Of a stretch of 64,000 bases of DNA, positions 23,549 through 35,100 are shown piece after piece. Position numbers and translations under genes: made by a program. The stretch is from JBDRFZ01 sp043818395 (lineage in GTDB: Bacteria; Patescibacteriota; Patescibacteriia; 2-12-FULL-60-25). Below the pieces are notes generated by a model. The model was not told the DNA's origin and ran no database searches. It saw only the letters and a program-made list of their open reading frames with translations. The stretch covers positions 24,115 to 88,114 of the forward strand of contig JBDRFZ010000001.1 in NCBI GenBank assembly GCA_043818395.1. The letters are read 5' to 3'. Positions within the stretch are counted from its first letter, which is position 1, and each line of letters begins with the position of its first letter.

Positions 23549-24604
23549 ATGAAAAAATTATTATCAAAAATAGCAATTATATCGGTAACCTTGAGTACTA
23601 TGCTGACAGCCATGCCAGTAAGAGCTGAAGGTGTTACAGTAGATTTAGAGAATAAAGAAAGTTCTACGTCGCCTTTAATCAATGGCGTTACTTGGGAAAG
23701 GAGTGCTGGCGCCGTCTATGTAACAGGCACGACTATAACCATTACCGTTCAACCGGTAATGACAGATGTTACGTCTTCGGGGATGTTGTTAGATATTGAC
23801 GGCGATACTGTTATAGATACTCAATATACGACATCGTCCTGTATAGTGGCACAAGATTATTGCAGTATTACTTACACGTTAATAGATCAGACCGATTATG
23901 ATGGTTCAGGCGACGATGTTATATTCGGAGTCACTAGTACGCAGCTTACATTTGACGCCACGGCCAGAAATTACTCGATCGCGATATTCACATCGTCTCC
24001 GGTTGATTTCGGCGCGGCATTATTCTATGCCAATGGTGGTAATCAAGTGGAAGTAACGGCCAGTGTGCCGGTAACCCTGTCGTTTTCCATTAAGGACTCG
24101 GCTGATACAGGGGATACCAACGTATGCGCTTTGGGTACTTTGAATAGTGAAAGTGTCTCTACCTGTTCATACCGGTTACGTATTGCCACTAATGCGGCGA
24201 ATGGATTCGGTGTAAAGATGGGTGCGGATGAGGCTCTTAATTCATCCGGTAATGCAACTATGACGGATATTGGGGATAATGTCGCATTTTCCGCAGGCAC
24301 CGAAGCTTATGGTATTCAGGTGTTTACCGGAGCATCTACTGGTGGTCGTAGCGGCGTTGGTGATTATGATCAGCCGGTAGTAGAAGATTCGGCGGGTCCA
24401 TATACCTTCGACACGGATTCATCCCCGATTCCAATTCTTCGAGCTGGCGTAGACTTTATGTCTTACAGCGCGCCGTTTAAAACAGAAACCCCGGCTTCGC
24501 TCACTACGACTTCGCTCGTAACGCATGCGGCGGCCATCTCTGTCAGCACGCCTGCCGGCTTGTATAGCCATACGATTTTCTATTGGGTTACAGCAACATT
24601 CTAA
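23549..24604 (+). CDS. Exported surface protein
   Basis: A 351-residue protein with a clear signal peptide (MKKLLSKIAIISVTLSTMLT to AMPVRA, about 26 residues). The mature region is Thr/Ser/Asp-rich and beta-predicted. GDTNVCALGTL and STCSYRLRI hold the two Cys of a likely disulfide, and the C-terminus STPAGLYSHTIFYWVTATF is shared with the preceding gene. It also contains a Ca-binding-like stretch DIDGDTVIDT. Role unknown; probably part of the cell-surface layer. It is separated from its paralog by a structured leader. Confidence 0.8.
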   Translation: MKKLLSKIAIISVTLSTMLTAMPVRAEGVTVDLENKESSTSPLINGVTWERSAGAVYVTGTTITITVQPVMTDVTSSGMLLDIDGDTVIDTQYTTSSCIVAQDYCSITYTLIDQTDYDGSGDDVIFGVTSTQLTFDATARNYSIAIFTSSPVDFGAALFYANGGNQVEVTASVPVTLSFSIKDSADTGDTNVCALGTLNSESVSTCSYRLRIATNAANGFGVKMGADEALNSSGNATMTDIGDNVAFSAGTEAYGIQVFTGASTGGRSGVGDYDQPVVEDSAGPYTFDTDSSPIPILRAGVDFMSYSAPFKTETPASLTTTSLVTHAAAISVSTPAGLYSHTIFYWVTATF

Positions 24605-24628
24605 CCTGAAGAACATTGGTTGAGCCCT

Positions 24629-24653
24629 CTGTTCCGGTATTGATCCGGAACAG
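24629..24653 (+). other. Intercistronic hairpin
   Basis: A 9-bp perfect stem CTGTTCCGG/CCGGAACAG with a 7-nt loop and no T tract, between two surface genes. It is probably an mRNA stability or processing element, not a terminator. Confidence 0.5.
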
Positions 24654-24675
24654 GGATGCAGAACTAATATTCCAT

Positions 24676-25662
24676 ATGATTAACAATTTTATGAAGTCAT
24701 TAAACAAGCTCTTTTTTCTATGTCTGCTGGGCATGTTATTGACCATTGCACCAAAAGCGGCCATGGCCATAACCATCTCTCCGGTTTTGTTTGATTATAC
24801 GCTTGACCCCGGAGCGTCTACGCAGGATGCGATACGTGTGACCAATGACTCGGATCAGCGGCAGACATATTATCTGTCGGTCCAGAATTTCGTAGCGGTC
24901 GGAGAAGAAGGCAAACAAGAGTATCTGCCCGAAGAAGATATTTCAGGTCTTGTGTCCTGGATGAATTTAGATCAAAAATCACTTACCTTGGATGCCCGTC
25001 AAAGCGGAGATTTTAACTGGATGATCAAGTTGCCGGATGATGCCGAACCGGGAGGCCATTACGCATCAGTATTCTTTTCAACCACGCCGGATACGGAAAA
25101 CAATACAGCCGTGGGCGTAGGCGCCAAGACCGGAGTTTTGTTTCTGGTCAATGTCAACGGAGATATCAAAGAAAGCGCTGATGTTGAATCTTTTAAAGTT
25201 TTATCAAGGCACGGGTTTCTCAACCGCCTGCCCGTGGATTTTGAGATACGGGTTAAAAATCAAGGGAACGTGCATTTAAAACCAAGCGGCAATATCGCTA
25301 TAAATAATTTATTCGGCAATAAAGTTGCAAGCATTCCGGTAAATCCAAATGACAGCCGGGTTTTGCCCAACAGCATCAGAAAAGTTTATTCCACCTGGGG
25401 TCCGAAAGAAACCGAAGGACCGAAAGGCTTTTTTCAGGAACTGGCAGCTGAATGGAAGGGGTTCGGCATAGGAAAATATAAGGCTAATGCCGAGATACTT
25501 TACGGCAACAGAGGCGAGAAAATGAATTCCACAGTAAGTTTCTGGGTGTTTCCGTGGAGACTGGCAGTCGTTGCTTTAACCTTGCTACTCCTTCTTATCG
25601 TGTTATTTAAAGGATACAACAAGTTGATCGTCAAATCAGCTTTAGGCAAGGTCCAAAAATAA
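24676..25662 (+). CDS. Surface protein with Ig-like domains and C-terminal membrane anchor (DUF916-like)
   Basis: A protein of about 328 residues. Signal peptide: FFLCLLGMLLTIAPKAAMA. The mature N-terminus ITISPVLFDYTLDPGASTQDAIRV resembles the first beta-sandwich of DUF916/WxL-associated proteins that carry peptidoglycan-binding domains. A second Ig-like domain follows (FEIRVKNQGNVHLKPSGNI). A single TM helix near the end (about 285-310) and the basic tail KGYNKLIVKSALGKVQK anchor it in the membrane. It may tether neighbouring surface proteins. ATGs at 24676 and 24691 are both possible and neither has a clear SD. Confidence 0.75.
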   Translation: MINNFMKSLNKLFFLCLLGMLLTIAPKAAMAITISPVLFDYTLDPGASTQDAIRVTNDSDQRQTYYLSVQNFVAVGEEGKQEYLPEEDISGLVSWMNLDQKSLTLDARQSGDFNWMIKLPDDAEPGGHYASVFFSTTPDTENNTAVGVGAKTGVLFLVNVNGDIKESADVESFKVLSRHGFLNRLPVDFEIRVKNQGNVHLKPSGNIAINNLFGNKVASIPVNPNDSRVLPNSIRKVYSTWGPKETEGPKGFFQELAAEWKGFGIGKYKANAEILYGNRGEKMNSTVSFWVFPWRLAVVALTLLLLLIVLFKGYNKLIVKSALGKVQK

Positions 25663-25702
25663 TCAGACCCGGGGTTTTTGACGGGGAGGAGCAAGATAAT
25701 TG

Positions 25703-28700
25703 ATGAGGCTGTTTATTAAAGCTGTTCGGCGCGTTTTAACCACGACGCTCTGTGTCGTGGTTTTTGCGTCGTCCATTACCTCATCCTCGGTTTTTGCGGC
25801 TAAAGCTCAACCCGCCAGCGATTCATTATCCAGGCAAAAAGTTTCCGAAGCGGCTGATCATGAAATTGTTTTTAAAACCCCGTCCGGCGTGGATGCGCCA
25901 ACGGATACTATTACCTTGGCATTGCCGGATTTCACTTTCGGCGCTCTTGGCATAGGAGATATTGATTTGTTCCATGGACCAGTGACGGGTTTTGAAGGCA
26001 CGGACGTATTAGCGGCGGTTCCGGCGGCCGGCGTATGGGGGGTGTCGATAGCCGGTACGAATATCACGTTTACAGCGCCGACAAATGCGGTACCGGGCAC
26101 TGTTCCGCTCAACGACATGATCGGTATCAGGATCGGCACAAATGCCGTGGGTGGAGTAAACAGGCTGGTTAATCCCGCGGTACCGGTAGCCGCGCTTATA
26201 ACGATCGGAGGAACATTCGGTGATGAGAATAGTCTTGCCGTAGCGATCGTGGGTAATGACACAGTATCTGTTACGGCAACGGTCGCGGCCACGACTACGC
26301 CTCCGAGCGGAGGCGGCGGAGGTTCTGGCGATACTGCGCCGCCCGTCATTTCAAACGTACAAGCTGTTAATATCACAAGCAGTACGGTTACGATTATCTG
26401 GACGACAAACGAGAACTCTTCTTCACTGGTGGAATATGGTTTTACGACAAGTTATGCAAGCGGGACAGTTTCTGATTCCAATGATGTATTAAGCCATGTT
26501 TTAAATCTTTCCGGACTTTCACCGGGCACGACTTATCATTTTGACGTATCCTCGCAAGACCCTTCCGGTAATATTGCTGTTAGCGGAGATTATACTTTTA
26601 CGACTTTGCCGCCAGCAGGCGACACGACCCCGCCGGTTATAAGTAATGTCAAGGTTGTAAATATTACCGACACATCGGCTTTGGTTACATGGGACACGAA
26701 TGAGTTAGCCACTTCGTTCGTGTCTTATGGGATGACTACGGCTTATGGCAGTCTTTCCTCTTCGCTGGGCTATGTTCTATCGCACGCTATACTGCTTAAC
26801 GGCCTTACGCCAAACACGCTTTATCACTTTTTCGTATCGTCATCCGACGGGTCAGGAAACATTGCCAGCAGTCCGGATGCTACATTTACGACCATATATG
26901 ATATTACGCCGCCGGCCAATGTATATAATTTAGGAGCTACGCCAGGAGATACGGTCGTAACTTTGAATTGGATCAATCCACCGGATTTGGATTTTGCAGG
27001 TACCAGGATAGTACGTAAAGAGGGGGGTTTTCCTACCAACCCATTTGACGGCGCTTTAGTATTTATCGGAGTCGGTAATACGGCTCTGGATACGGGTCTG
27101 ACCAACGGTGTGACTTATTATTACGGAGCTTTCGCTTTTGATACGCATGGTAATTTCGCTTCCGGAGCATTGGCCAACGCTATGCCGTTCGGTTTGCCGG
27201 TAACGCCTACGACAACCCCGCCTATTCCACCGGTAGTCCCGCCGCCTGTATTACCGCCAACTACCACGCCTCCGATCGTACCCCCGCCTGTCGTGCCGCC
27301 GACGACCCTCCTGCCTCCCGGTGTGATACCCCTTCCTTCGCCTCCGCCGGGACAGCCGGGAGCTATATCCGCACAATATTATGGTGCCGGCGGAACCGTT
27401 CTTCTTACGCCGGATATATCGGGTAACATCGGTGTTTTAGCGGGCTCTCAAGTAGTTGCCACGGTTTCGATCAATGGCGTGGGCCAATCAATTAATCAAG
27501 CTACATTAAGCATAGGCGGCTCCACTTATATTTTACAGCCCAATGGTGCAGGCACGGCTTATTCAGGTTCTTTCATCGCACCTCCCATAGGAACTTATCA
27601 AGCCGTCGTTATTGTTCTTTTTGATAATAATACAGCGGTGCAAAGCATTAATACGCTTGTCTCACAGGGTGGCGGCCAGGTCGTTGAAATGACATTAACC
27701 GGTCCTTCCTCACAAGGAGTTCCAGATGTGGTTGTACAACTTTACAGAGAAATCGGTGGAACATGGGTTGCATACGGGTCACCACAGAATACAAGGCCCG
27801 ATGGTTCATATGCCTACACAGTTCCTAATGGTAGGTATTATGCAGAGATCACTAAAGAAGGGTATAGAAAATCAATCACAGAAACGAAAACGGTTGAGCG
27901 AAATGTTTTTAACGAAGTGATCCCAATCATAAAAATACCGATTCCAATAGAGATTCAACCTCAAGAGAATTTATTACAACAAATATCAGATATTGCGACA
28001 AACGCCGCAAAAGAAGTTAGTTATGGCATTAAAGTTGCCAGAGAACTCATGGATAGCCCAGCTGTACAGGCGATAAATAACGTAGCCGGGCCATCTTTGT
28101 TAGCGATATCTTTCATTAATACAGCTAATACTTTATCCGCATTTAACTTGCTGGCCTATTTGCAGTATCTTTTTACCCAGCCGATTTTGTTATTTGGACG
28201 CAGAAGAAGAAAGAAATGGGGCGTTGTCTTTAATTCATTAACAAAGATGCCTATAGATTTGGCTATTGTCAGGTTGATCCATTCTGAAACCAGACAGGCG
28301 GTGCAAACGCGCGTTACGGATAAATTCGGTAGATTCGCATTTTTTGCCAAACCCGGCAATTATATAATTGAAGTGGTAAAACCGGGTTATGTTTTCCCCA
28401 CGCAATACCTAAAAGATAAAAACGAAGACGTTCAATTCGTTGATTTATACCATGGCGCCAGGATCGAACTAAAAATCGATACGGTTTTAACGCCGAATAT
28501 TCCCCTGGATCCGGTAACCACGGTAGAAACTCCAGGAATGATTTTATGGCGCAAATTTACCAAATCAGCGCGTCATGCCGTAGCTTTTAGCGGTATACCT
28601 CTGGGCATGGTGATAGTGGTCGTTACTCCTGGCCTGCCAACGGCATTATTGTTATTAGCCCAAATTGGCGTATATCTGCTCTTTAAACGTATAGCGTTGC

Positions 28701-28981
28701 CCATAAAACCAAAGAGCTGGGGTATTTCTTTTGACAACAGTACAAGAAAGCCGCTTGCAAATGTAATTGTTAGGATTTTTGATAAAAAATTCAATAAATT
28801 ACTGGAGACGCAGATTACCGATAAAAACGGAAAATATGGTTTTTTCGTAAAACGCAACATTTATTATATTGTTGCCGAAAAGCCGAGTTATGAAAAATTT
28901 ACTTCTCCGGATATTGATTTGAGCAATTTAGACGAAGCCATGGTTAATTTAAATATACCTCTAATTAAAGCTAAAAAATAA
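25703..28981 (+). CDS. Large multidomain surface protein: FnIII repeats, Pro-rich stalk, carboxypeptidase-regulatory-like domains
   Basis: A 1,092-residue protein with a good SD (GGGGAGGAG, 12 bp before ATG). After a signal peptide (to about residue 33), an N-terminal beta domain runs to about 200. FnIII modules begin at about 210 (DTAPPVISNVQAVNITSSTV) and 312 (DTTPPVISNVKVVNITDTSA), with a third near 410. A Pro/Thr stalk follows (about 500-550, repeated TTTPPIVPPPVVPP-type text). Two CarboxypepD_reg-like repeats near the C-terminus are homologous to each other (WGVVFNSLTKMPIDLAIVRL and WGISFDNSTRKPLANVIVRI), each preceded by hydrophobic helices. The likely topology is a long extracellular stalk with a membrane-embedded base. 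Confidence 0.85.
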   Translation: MRLFIKAVRRVLTTTLCVVVFASSITSSSVFAAKAQPASDSLSRQKVSEAADHEIVFKTPSGVDAPTDTITLALPDFTFGALGIGDIDLFHGPVTGFEGTDVLAAVPAAGVWGVSIAGTNITFTAPTNAVPGTVPLNDMIGIRIGTNAVGGVNRLVNPAVPVAALITIGGTFGDENSLAVAIVGNDTVSVTATVAATTTPPSGGGGGSGDTAPPVISNVQAVNITSSTVTIIWTTNENSSSLVEYGFTTSYASGTVSDSNDVLSHVLNLSGLSPGTTYHFDVSSQDPSGNIAVSGDYTFTTLPPAGDTTPPVISNVKVVNITDTSALVTWDTNELATSFVSYGMTTAYGSLSSSLGYVLSHAILLNGLTPNTLYHFFVSSSDGSGNIASSPDATFTTIYDITPPANVYNLGATPGDTVVTLNWINPPDLDFAGTRIVRKEGGFPTNPFDGALVFIGVGNTALDTGLTNGVTYYYGAFAFDTHGNFASGALANAMPFGLPVTPTTTPPIPPVVPPPVLPPTTTPPIVPPPVVPPTTLLPPGVIPLPSPPPGQPGAISAQYYGAGGTVLLTPDISGNIGVLAGSQVVATVSINGVGQSINQATLSIGGSTYILQPNGAGTAYSGSFIAPPIGTYQAVVIVLFDNNTAVQSINTLVSQGGGQVVEMTLTGPSSQGVPDVVVQLYREIGGTWVAYGSPQNTRPDGSYAYTVPNGRYYAEITKEGYRKSITETKTVERNVFNEVIPIIKIPIPIEIQPQENLLQQISDIATNAAKEVSYGIKVARELMDSPAVQAINNVAGPSLLAISFINTANTLSAFNLLAYLQYLFTQPILLFGRRRRKKWGVVFNSLTKMPIDLAIVRLIHSETRQAVQTRVTDKFGRFAFFAKPGNYIIEVVKPGYVFPTQYLKDKNEDVQFVDLYHGARIELKIDTVLTPNIPLDPVTTVETPGMILWRKFTKSARHAVAFSGIPLGMVIVVVTPGLPTALLLLAQIGVYLLFKRIALPIKPKSWGISFDNSTRKPLANVIVRIFDKKFNKLLETQITDKNGKYGFFVKRNIYYIVAEKPSYEKFTSPDIDLSNLDEAMVNLNIPLIKAKK

Positions 28982-28991
28982 TTGTCACAGT

Positions 28992-29000
28992 TTATCCACA
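28992..29000 (+). promoter_or_regulatory. Perfect DnaA-box sequence
   Basis: TTATCCACA, identical to the strong E. coli DnaA box, directly before the 29006 terminator and 19 kb from dnaA. It may be a chance match. Confidence 0.35.
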
Positions 29001-29005
29001 GTATG

Positions 29006-29029
29006 AAAAAACGCGAAATAGCGTTTTTT
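29006..29029 (+). terminator. Terminator after the FnIII surface gene
   Basis: A 9-bp perfect stem AAAAAACGC/GCGTTTTTT with a 6-nt loop and T tail. Confidence 0.8.
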
Positions 29030-29054
29030 CTTTATATATAGGGTGATTTCAAAA

Positions 29055-29157
29055 ACTGATACGATATTAATGCGTATAGGAATGTTGATTTGTGTGATGG
29101 TTTCGCAAAAAAGAAACCTAATGGTCTTCGCACAAATTCCTTAACCGATACGTCAGT
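29055..29157 (+). ncRNA. Long irregular hairpin in the leader of the giant gene
   Basis: Five nested helices fold a 103-nt stretch: ACTGA/TCAGT, CGTAT/ATACG, GGAAT/ATTCC, TTTGTG/CACAAA and apical GGTTTC/GAAACC. They are separated by small internal loops. Further helices CCCAC/GTGGG (29158-29178) and GGAGG/CCTCC lie next to the proposed start. This may control translation of the giant surface protein; no known riboswitch class was recognised. Confidence 0.4.
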
Positions 29158-29190
29158 CCCACATATTTGAATGGTGGGTATGGGAGGTGT

Positions 29191-32100
29191 ATGCCTCCAA
29201 ATAAGATGCATATAGGGACATCGCGTACGTTAAAATTGCAAATCCGATATTTTATCGGCTTATTTTTGATATTTGTTCCGGGCTTATTCATTGCCCAAAA
29301 TACTTTATTGGCAGCCGATGGCATAAATAAAGTTATAAATTATCAAGGAAGATTGTTGACATCCGGTGGTGTTAACGTTGCAGATGGTGTTTATTCCATT
29401 AAATTTTCGATTTATTCAGCTGATTCCGGCGGTACGCCTCTTTGGACCGCTTCGGGAACAACAGCCGTCCCAACTCCAGTAAACATTAGCGTAACCAACG
29501 GACTTTTCTCGATTTTACTGGGCGACCAGGATTTTCAATGGCAAAATGCGCTTGACGTTGATTTTAACCAGGATGCGTTATATTTAGGCGTTACAATCAG
29601 CGCGGATGCAGAAATGACGCCCAGAAAACGTCTTTCTTCAGTGCCCTATGCCTTTAATGCAGAGCGATTACAAGGAAATTACGCGTCAGGTACGGTTGCA
29701 AGCACGGGCGGTGATCTATTCACGCTCCATCAAACCACGGCCGACGCTGCTTCTTCGCAAAGGTCAGTATTGAGAGTTATAACCCAAGGTGCATCAGATA
29801 ACGATGATTACTTGATAATTGGCGCCAATGATTCGACGGATGTATTTACTGTAAACAGGTTGGGACATACCACAACGACAGGAAACCTGGCGGTGGACGG
29901 TAATACTGCTCTTGGCGATGCAGTAGGCGATATCGTTACGTTTAACGCAAGCATAGGGTCGGATATTCTGCCGGTTTCTGATGCGACTTTTTCATTGGGT
30001 TCAGAAACGCTTAAATTTAACGGATATTTTGAGAATGTTACTTCCACCAGCGTTACCACCACGAATTTATGGTTCACTACAGGAACTGTCAGCGATATTT
30101 TTGTGCCTTCTGTCAACAATACAGTAGATCTTGGTACCGACAACTTATCGTTTAGAAATATCTACGCTTCGGGGACTATTTATGGGGCTGATTTGTATTT
30201 ACCCGGCGCAGGAACGATTAATTTTAATAATTCTGATGTATTAATGACTCATTCTGATAATGCTCTCGTGATAAGCGGTGGAACTTTGGGCGTTGGCGGA
30301 TCAACTGTTCCGACTGCTTCAAATGTCTATGATTTAGGAATAAGCAGTGCATCATGGAGAAATATTTATGCCTCCGGCACCGCGTACCTCGGCGGCGGTA
30401 TTTATGCCACTTCCGGACTCGTATCCGCACCGGCGTATTCGTTTTACGGAGATACGAATACGGGGATGTACAATTCAGGCGCGGATAATGTCGGATTTAC
30501 TGCCGGTGGTTCCGTCGGCTTGAATATAGGCTCCTCACAAATCACTCTTTATAAGACATTGTTTCCTTCAACGAATAACGCTCTTAACATTGGACATTCG
30601 GCATATAGCCTCAAAGACGTCTATGCTTCGGGCACCGCCTACATCGGCACGGATGTAATCGTTAACGGCCAATCCGTCTGCTTGGAAAACGGCATCAACT
30701 GCCCGGCGGCAGGCAGTAGTCTTTCGATATGGTCTGAAAGCGAAACGGATAACACCATCTATCCGACTACCTCGACTCGTGATGTTTTGATGGGCGGATC
30801 AACGACCGATACAGCAGGATTCATCTTTGACCGAGGGACGGACGGCACTTCAACGGTTATCATCGGCGGAACCACAAATACGAATCTGTTGGTCGGTACT
30901 TCCACTTATGGCGGAGGGTTGAACTCGCAGTTTGGATTAAGCGGCGACGATCTGTTCGTCCAGGGAAATATCGGTTCTGCTTCATCCGTATATACCAACG
31001 GAGCATTTGTAGTCGGTTCGGGTTCGACCTACTTCGGCGACGGTTTTATCACTAAGACAGACGGCAATTTGAGCTTATCCGCTCCAGCCGGCAGTATTAC
31101 CTTTGATCCCAATGATTCCAATAGCATTATTTTTGGCGGTAGCACTTCTGATTTATTGAATTTCAATGCTCGAGCAAACACGGATTTCCTGCCTAGTGCA
31201 GATGCAACTTACGGACTCGGTTCTTCTTCTTTCCGCTGGCTTGGCCTTGAAGCAACCAATGTGACGGCCACGAACATGGTCACGAATTATTTGACGGTCA
31301 ATAACAGCCTGACCGTTTCGACTACTGCGCCCGTGGTTCTTACGACTGTTCATTATCAAGCGAGGATAGCGTCACCTCTTGGAAATCCGGTAATTTCCGG
31401 AAAATATGCCTATGTTCCAAACTATGACGGTATTTCCAACGGAAGAGTAGGAGTCGTTGATATTTCTAATCCCTCCGCTGCGACTACTGTCGGTGTAACG
31501 GCGAATACATACGGGTTATCCCGTATTGCAGTAGCTGGTAAATATTTATATGGCACGACGGCACAGGGTGGATCCAACGGTTATGCGATATGGGATATAA
31601 CCAACCCCTCGGCGCCTACATTGAAAATTGATACGAACAACATGCCGGGAACCATCGGAATTGAGGATGTGGCGGTATCGGGGAAATATGCTTATTTTTC
31701 TGCTGATGGTTATGTGTATATTCACGATGTTTCATCTTCGACCAACCCGATGCATGTCGGCGTCTATGCATCATCGACCGGTTTAGCCGGTGCAAAGGGG
31801 CTGGCTCTTCAGGGTAATTATTTATATGTAGCCGCGCCTCAGCAGGTTACTGTTTTAAATGTTTCCGATCCGGTCAACCCGACTTTGGTAGGTATCTTGA
31901 GAGATTCGACTAATCTGGCCGGTGCCCAATACATGGCCGTTCAAGGGAAAAGGCTGTATGTAACAGCGTCAAATAGATTTAATGTCATTGATATCTCAAA
32001 TCCTTCGAGTCCGGTTTTATTAGATACGATTAATGACGCTACGAATTTAGCCGGAGCTACCAATGTGGCTTTAGCGGGTAATGTCGCTTACGTAACAGCT

Positions 32101-35100
32101 TCAACAAACGATAAAGTGCTGGCAATTGATGTCAGCGATCCGACGAATATTTATACGTTAGGAATTTTAACCGATTCAACCAATCTGGATTATGCTTCGG
32201 GCATAGTCATAGATGGTTTGCACGCTTATGTGAGCGTTGGTTCAACCGCGGCGAACGGACGATTTACGGTTTTAACATTGTCCGGTTATGCCATGGGCGG
32301 TATGGACGTCGGTTCGATAAGTGCCGGCTCCATACGTACCGGAGAAAGTGTAGACGTAGGAGGTCAGCTTACCGTACGCGGAGGCCTCATGGCTGACGGC
32401 GGTGGGATCATGACCTCGGGGGAGCTTTCAGTGCAAGGTTCCGGTACGTCTACGATATCGGGTTTGATCAGCGGTTTGGCCGGCATGAAGCTTGAAGGCG
32501 GGAGTCTGACCCAGTATCCGAACGGTATATTTTCATCCAGTACGGTAGTGAGTTCTACCGTTAGTTTTCGAGAAGCCATGTTCATGGACAAGATAGCTTT
32601 AGTGTCGGATAGCTCAAATAACGCGATGGTGGCTTATAACATGGCCAACGCGACCACGGGCCCGATATTTTTAAGCAGTAAAGTTGATTCGACTCATTTT
32701 AATGGCGTAAGGAGTTTTGATATTGCCGGTAAATATGCGTACACGGTCGCATATTTAGGGCAGTATTTATCCGTTATGGATATTAGTAATCCAAACCAGT
32801 TGAGAATAGTTAGTTCCGTGGGTACCGGAGCTAATACATACCCGACTAAAGTCAGAATTAAAGGCACTTATGCTTATGTTGCAATATATTATAGCGGCGT
32901 CCAGATTTGGAATATTGCCAGCTCAACCAATCCGGTTTTAGTCAGAACAATAAATAATACAGCCACGATCGGTCAAAATATCGCGAGCATGGAAATTCAG
33001 GGTAACTACTTATATTTGAATGCAGATACCGGCAGTAGATTTACAATTATCGATATAACGGATCCTTTGACGGCTACAACGACAGCCAGTCTTGATCTTG
33101 GAACCGGAGAAGAAAACGCGATGGCTGCCAATGGACAGATAGTATATATATCAGACGGTACAAATCTTCGCGCGGTAAATGTATCGAATTCGATTAACCC
33201 GATATCCACTACCTGCTTTACAGGCGGTTACAACATGGAGGCCATGTCCATCGCCGGTAATTACTTATACGTCGCTGAAAGTAACGGCGTGTATGGTCTG
33301 ATGGTTTTTGATATCAGCAATCCGAGCGTATGTTCTTTGGTTTCAAGCAAACGTGCACATCCGAGTTTGTATATAAATCCTGCGCATCTGGCTATTTCCG
33401 GCAACCAGGCATTAGTATCAGCTTCCAATGGTTTGTATTATTTCCAACTCTACGGAATTGATTCACCTGCGGCTAACATCGGATCATTGAATATTGCCAG
33501 TGGAAAAGTAAGTAAAGATTTTACGGTATATGGCCCGACATATTTATTAAACAACCTTAGCGTCGGTCATGATATTTTAAGTACCGGAGTTTTGACTATC
33601 AGTGGCGTCGGAACATCTACTTTCTACGGCGACATAAACGCTTCCGGGACAATTAGTGTCCAAACAGACGTCATCGTGAACGGCCAATCCGTCTGCTTGG
33701 AAAACGGCACTAATTGCCCGGTAGCGAGTGTGCTTTTAATGTGGTCTGAAAATGCGACTAATAACACCATTTATCCCACGACTTCCACTCGCGACGTCTT
33801 GATCGGCGGAACAACAACGGCTACGGCGGGATTTATTTATGACAAAGGCATCAACGGTTCATCAAACGTACTTATCGGAGCTACAACCAATACCAATCTT
33901 TTAGTTGGTACTTCAACTTATGGCGGAGGGTTGTATAGTGTATTTACGGTAAACGGTAATGACTTGTTTGTTCAAGGTTCGATCGGATCTATCGGTGATA
34001 TATATGCGCGAAATAATTTTATAGCATCCGATGGCACAGCTACAACGTTTTACGGAAATTCTCAAATAGAGGCTCAAAGCGGATATAATATTCTTTTTGG
34101 CAATAGTTTCTTTCTTTTATCTGACAACGGTACAACCTTATATATCGATAATGGCGATTTAAGTCTAGAACCGCAGGGCAATGTGGTTTTTGCACCGGCT
34201 AGCGGCATAGTGCAACCGAATGCAAATAATACTATCAGCCTGGGAACCGGAATCCTGTCATTCAGCGATATCTACGCTTCGGGTACGGCTTACATCGGCA
34301 CGGATGCAATCGTTAGCGGCCAATCCGTCTGCTTGGAAAACGGCATCAACTGCCCGGCAGCGAGCGGCGTTCAAACCTGGTCAGACAATAATACTTTAAA
34401 TTTTATCTATCCCGCGACATCCACCCGCAACGTCGTGATGGGCGCTTCAGCTACAGCTTCAGCGCCATTCTATCTGGAGGTTGATTCGCCAATGAAATCA
34501 CTCCAAATCGGCAGAGCCGGAAATGCAAATTTATTCGTTGGAACTTCAACTTATGGCGGAGGGTTGAATACTTTGTTTTCAGCTGACGGTGACGATCTCT
34601 TTGTTCAAGGCAACATCGGTTCAGCATCTTCGGTTTATACGAACGGCGCATTCGTTGCCGGTGCCGGTTCCACATATTTTGCAGACGGTTCTATTACTAA
34701 AACAAACGGTGATCTTGATATCGTGCTTTCGCAAAGCAATAGTAGTTTGGATATATCCGGGAATATCGAGAATATTATTGATTCCAATAACCAGCCGGTA
34801 ACCATGTCTACGACTACGGTTGGCGCCGGACCGTCTACGATTGCCATCTCGGGCAAATATGCGTACACGGCGAATTCCACTAATAATTCGATCAATGTTA
34901 TTGATATCTCAGTACCATCTGCGCCGGTAGTAATCGCCACGACGACAATTGCCGGCGGACCGCAGGCTATATGCGTATCAGGTAAATACGCTTACACGGC
35001 GAATTGGTCGGATGGCATGTCTGTGATAGACATATCAAATCCATCGTCCCCGATCCTGGTCGCTACGGTTGAGGTCGAAACAGCTCCGGATGCGATCGCT

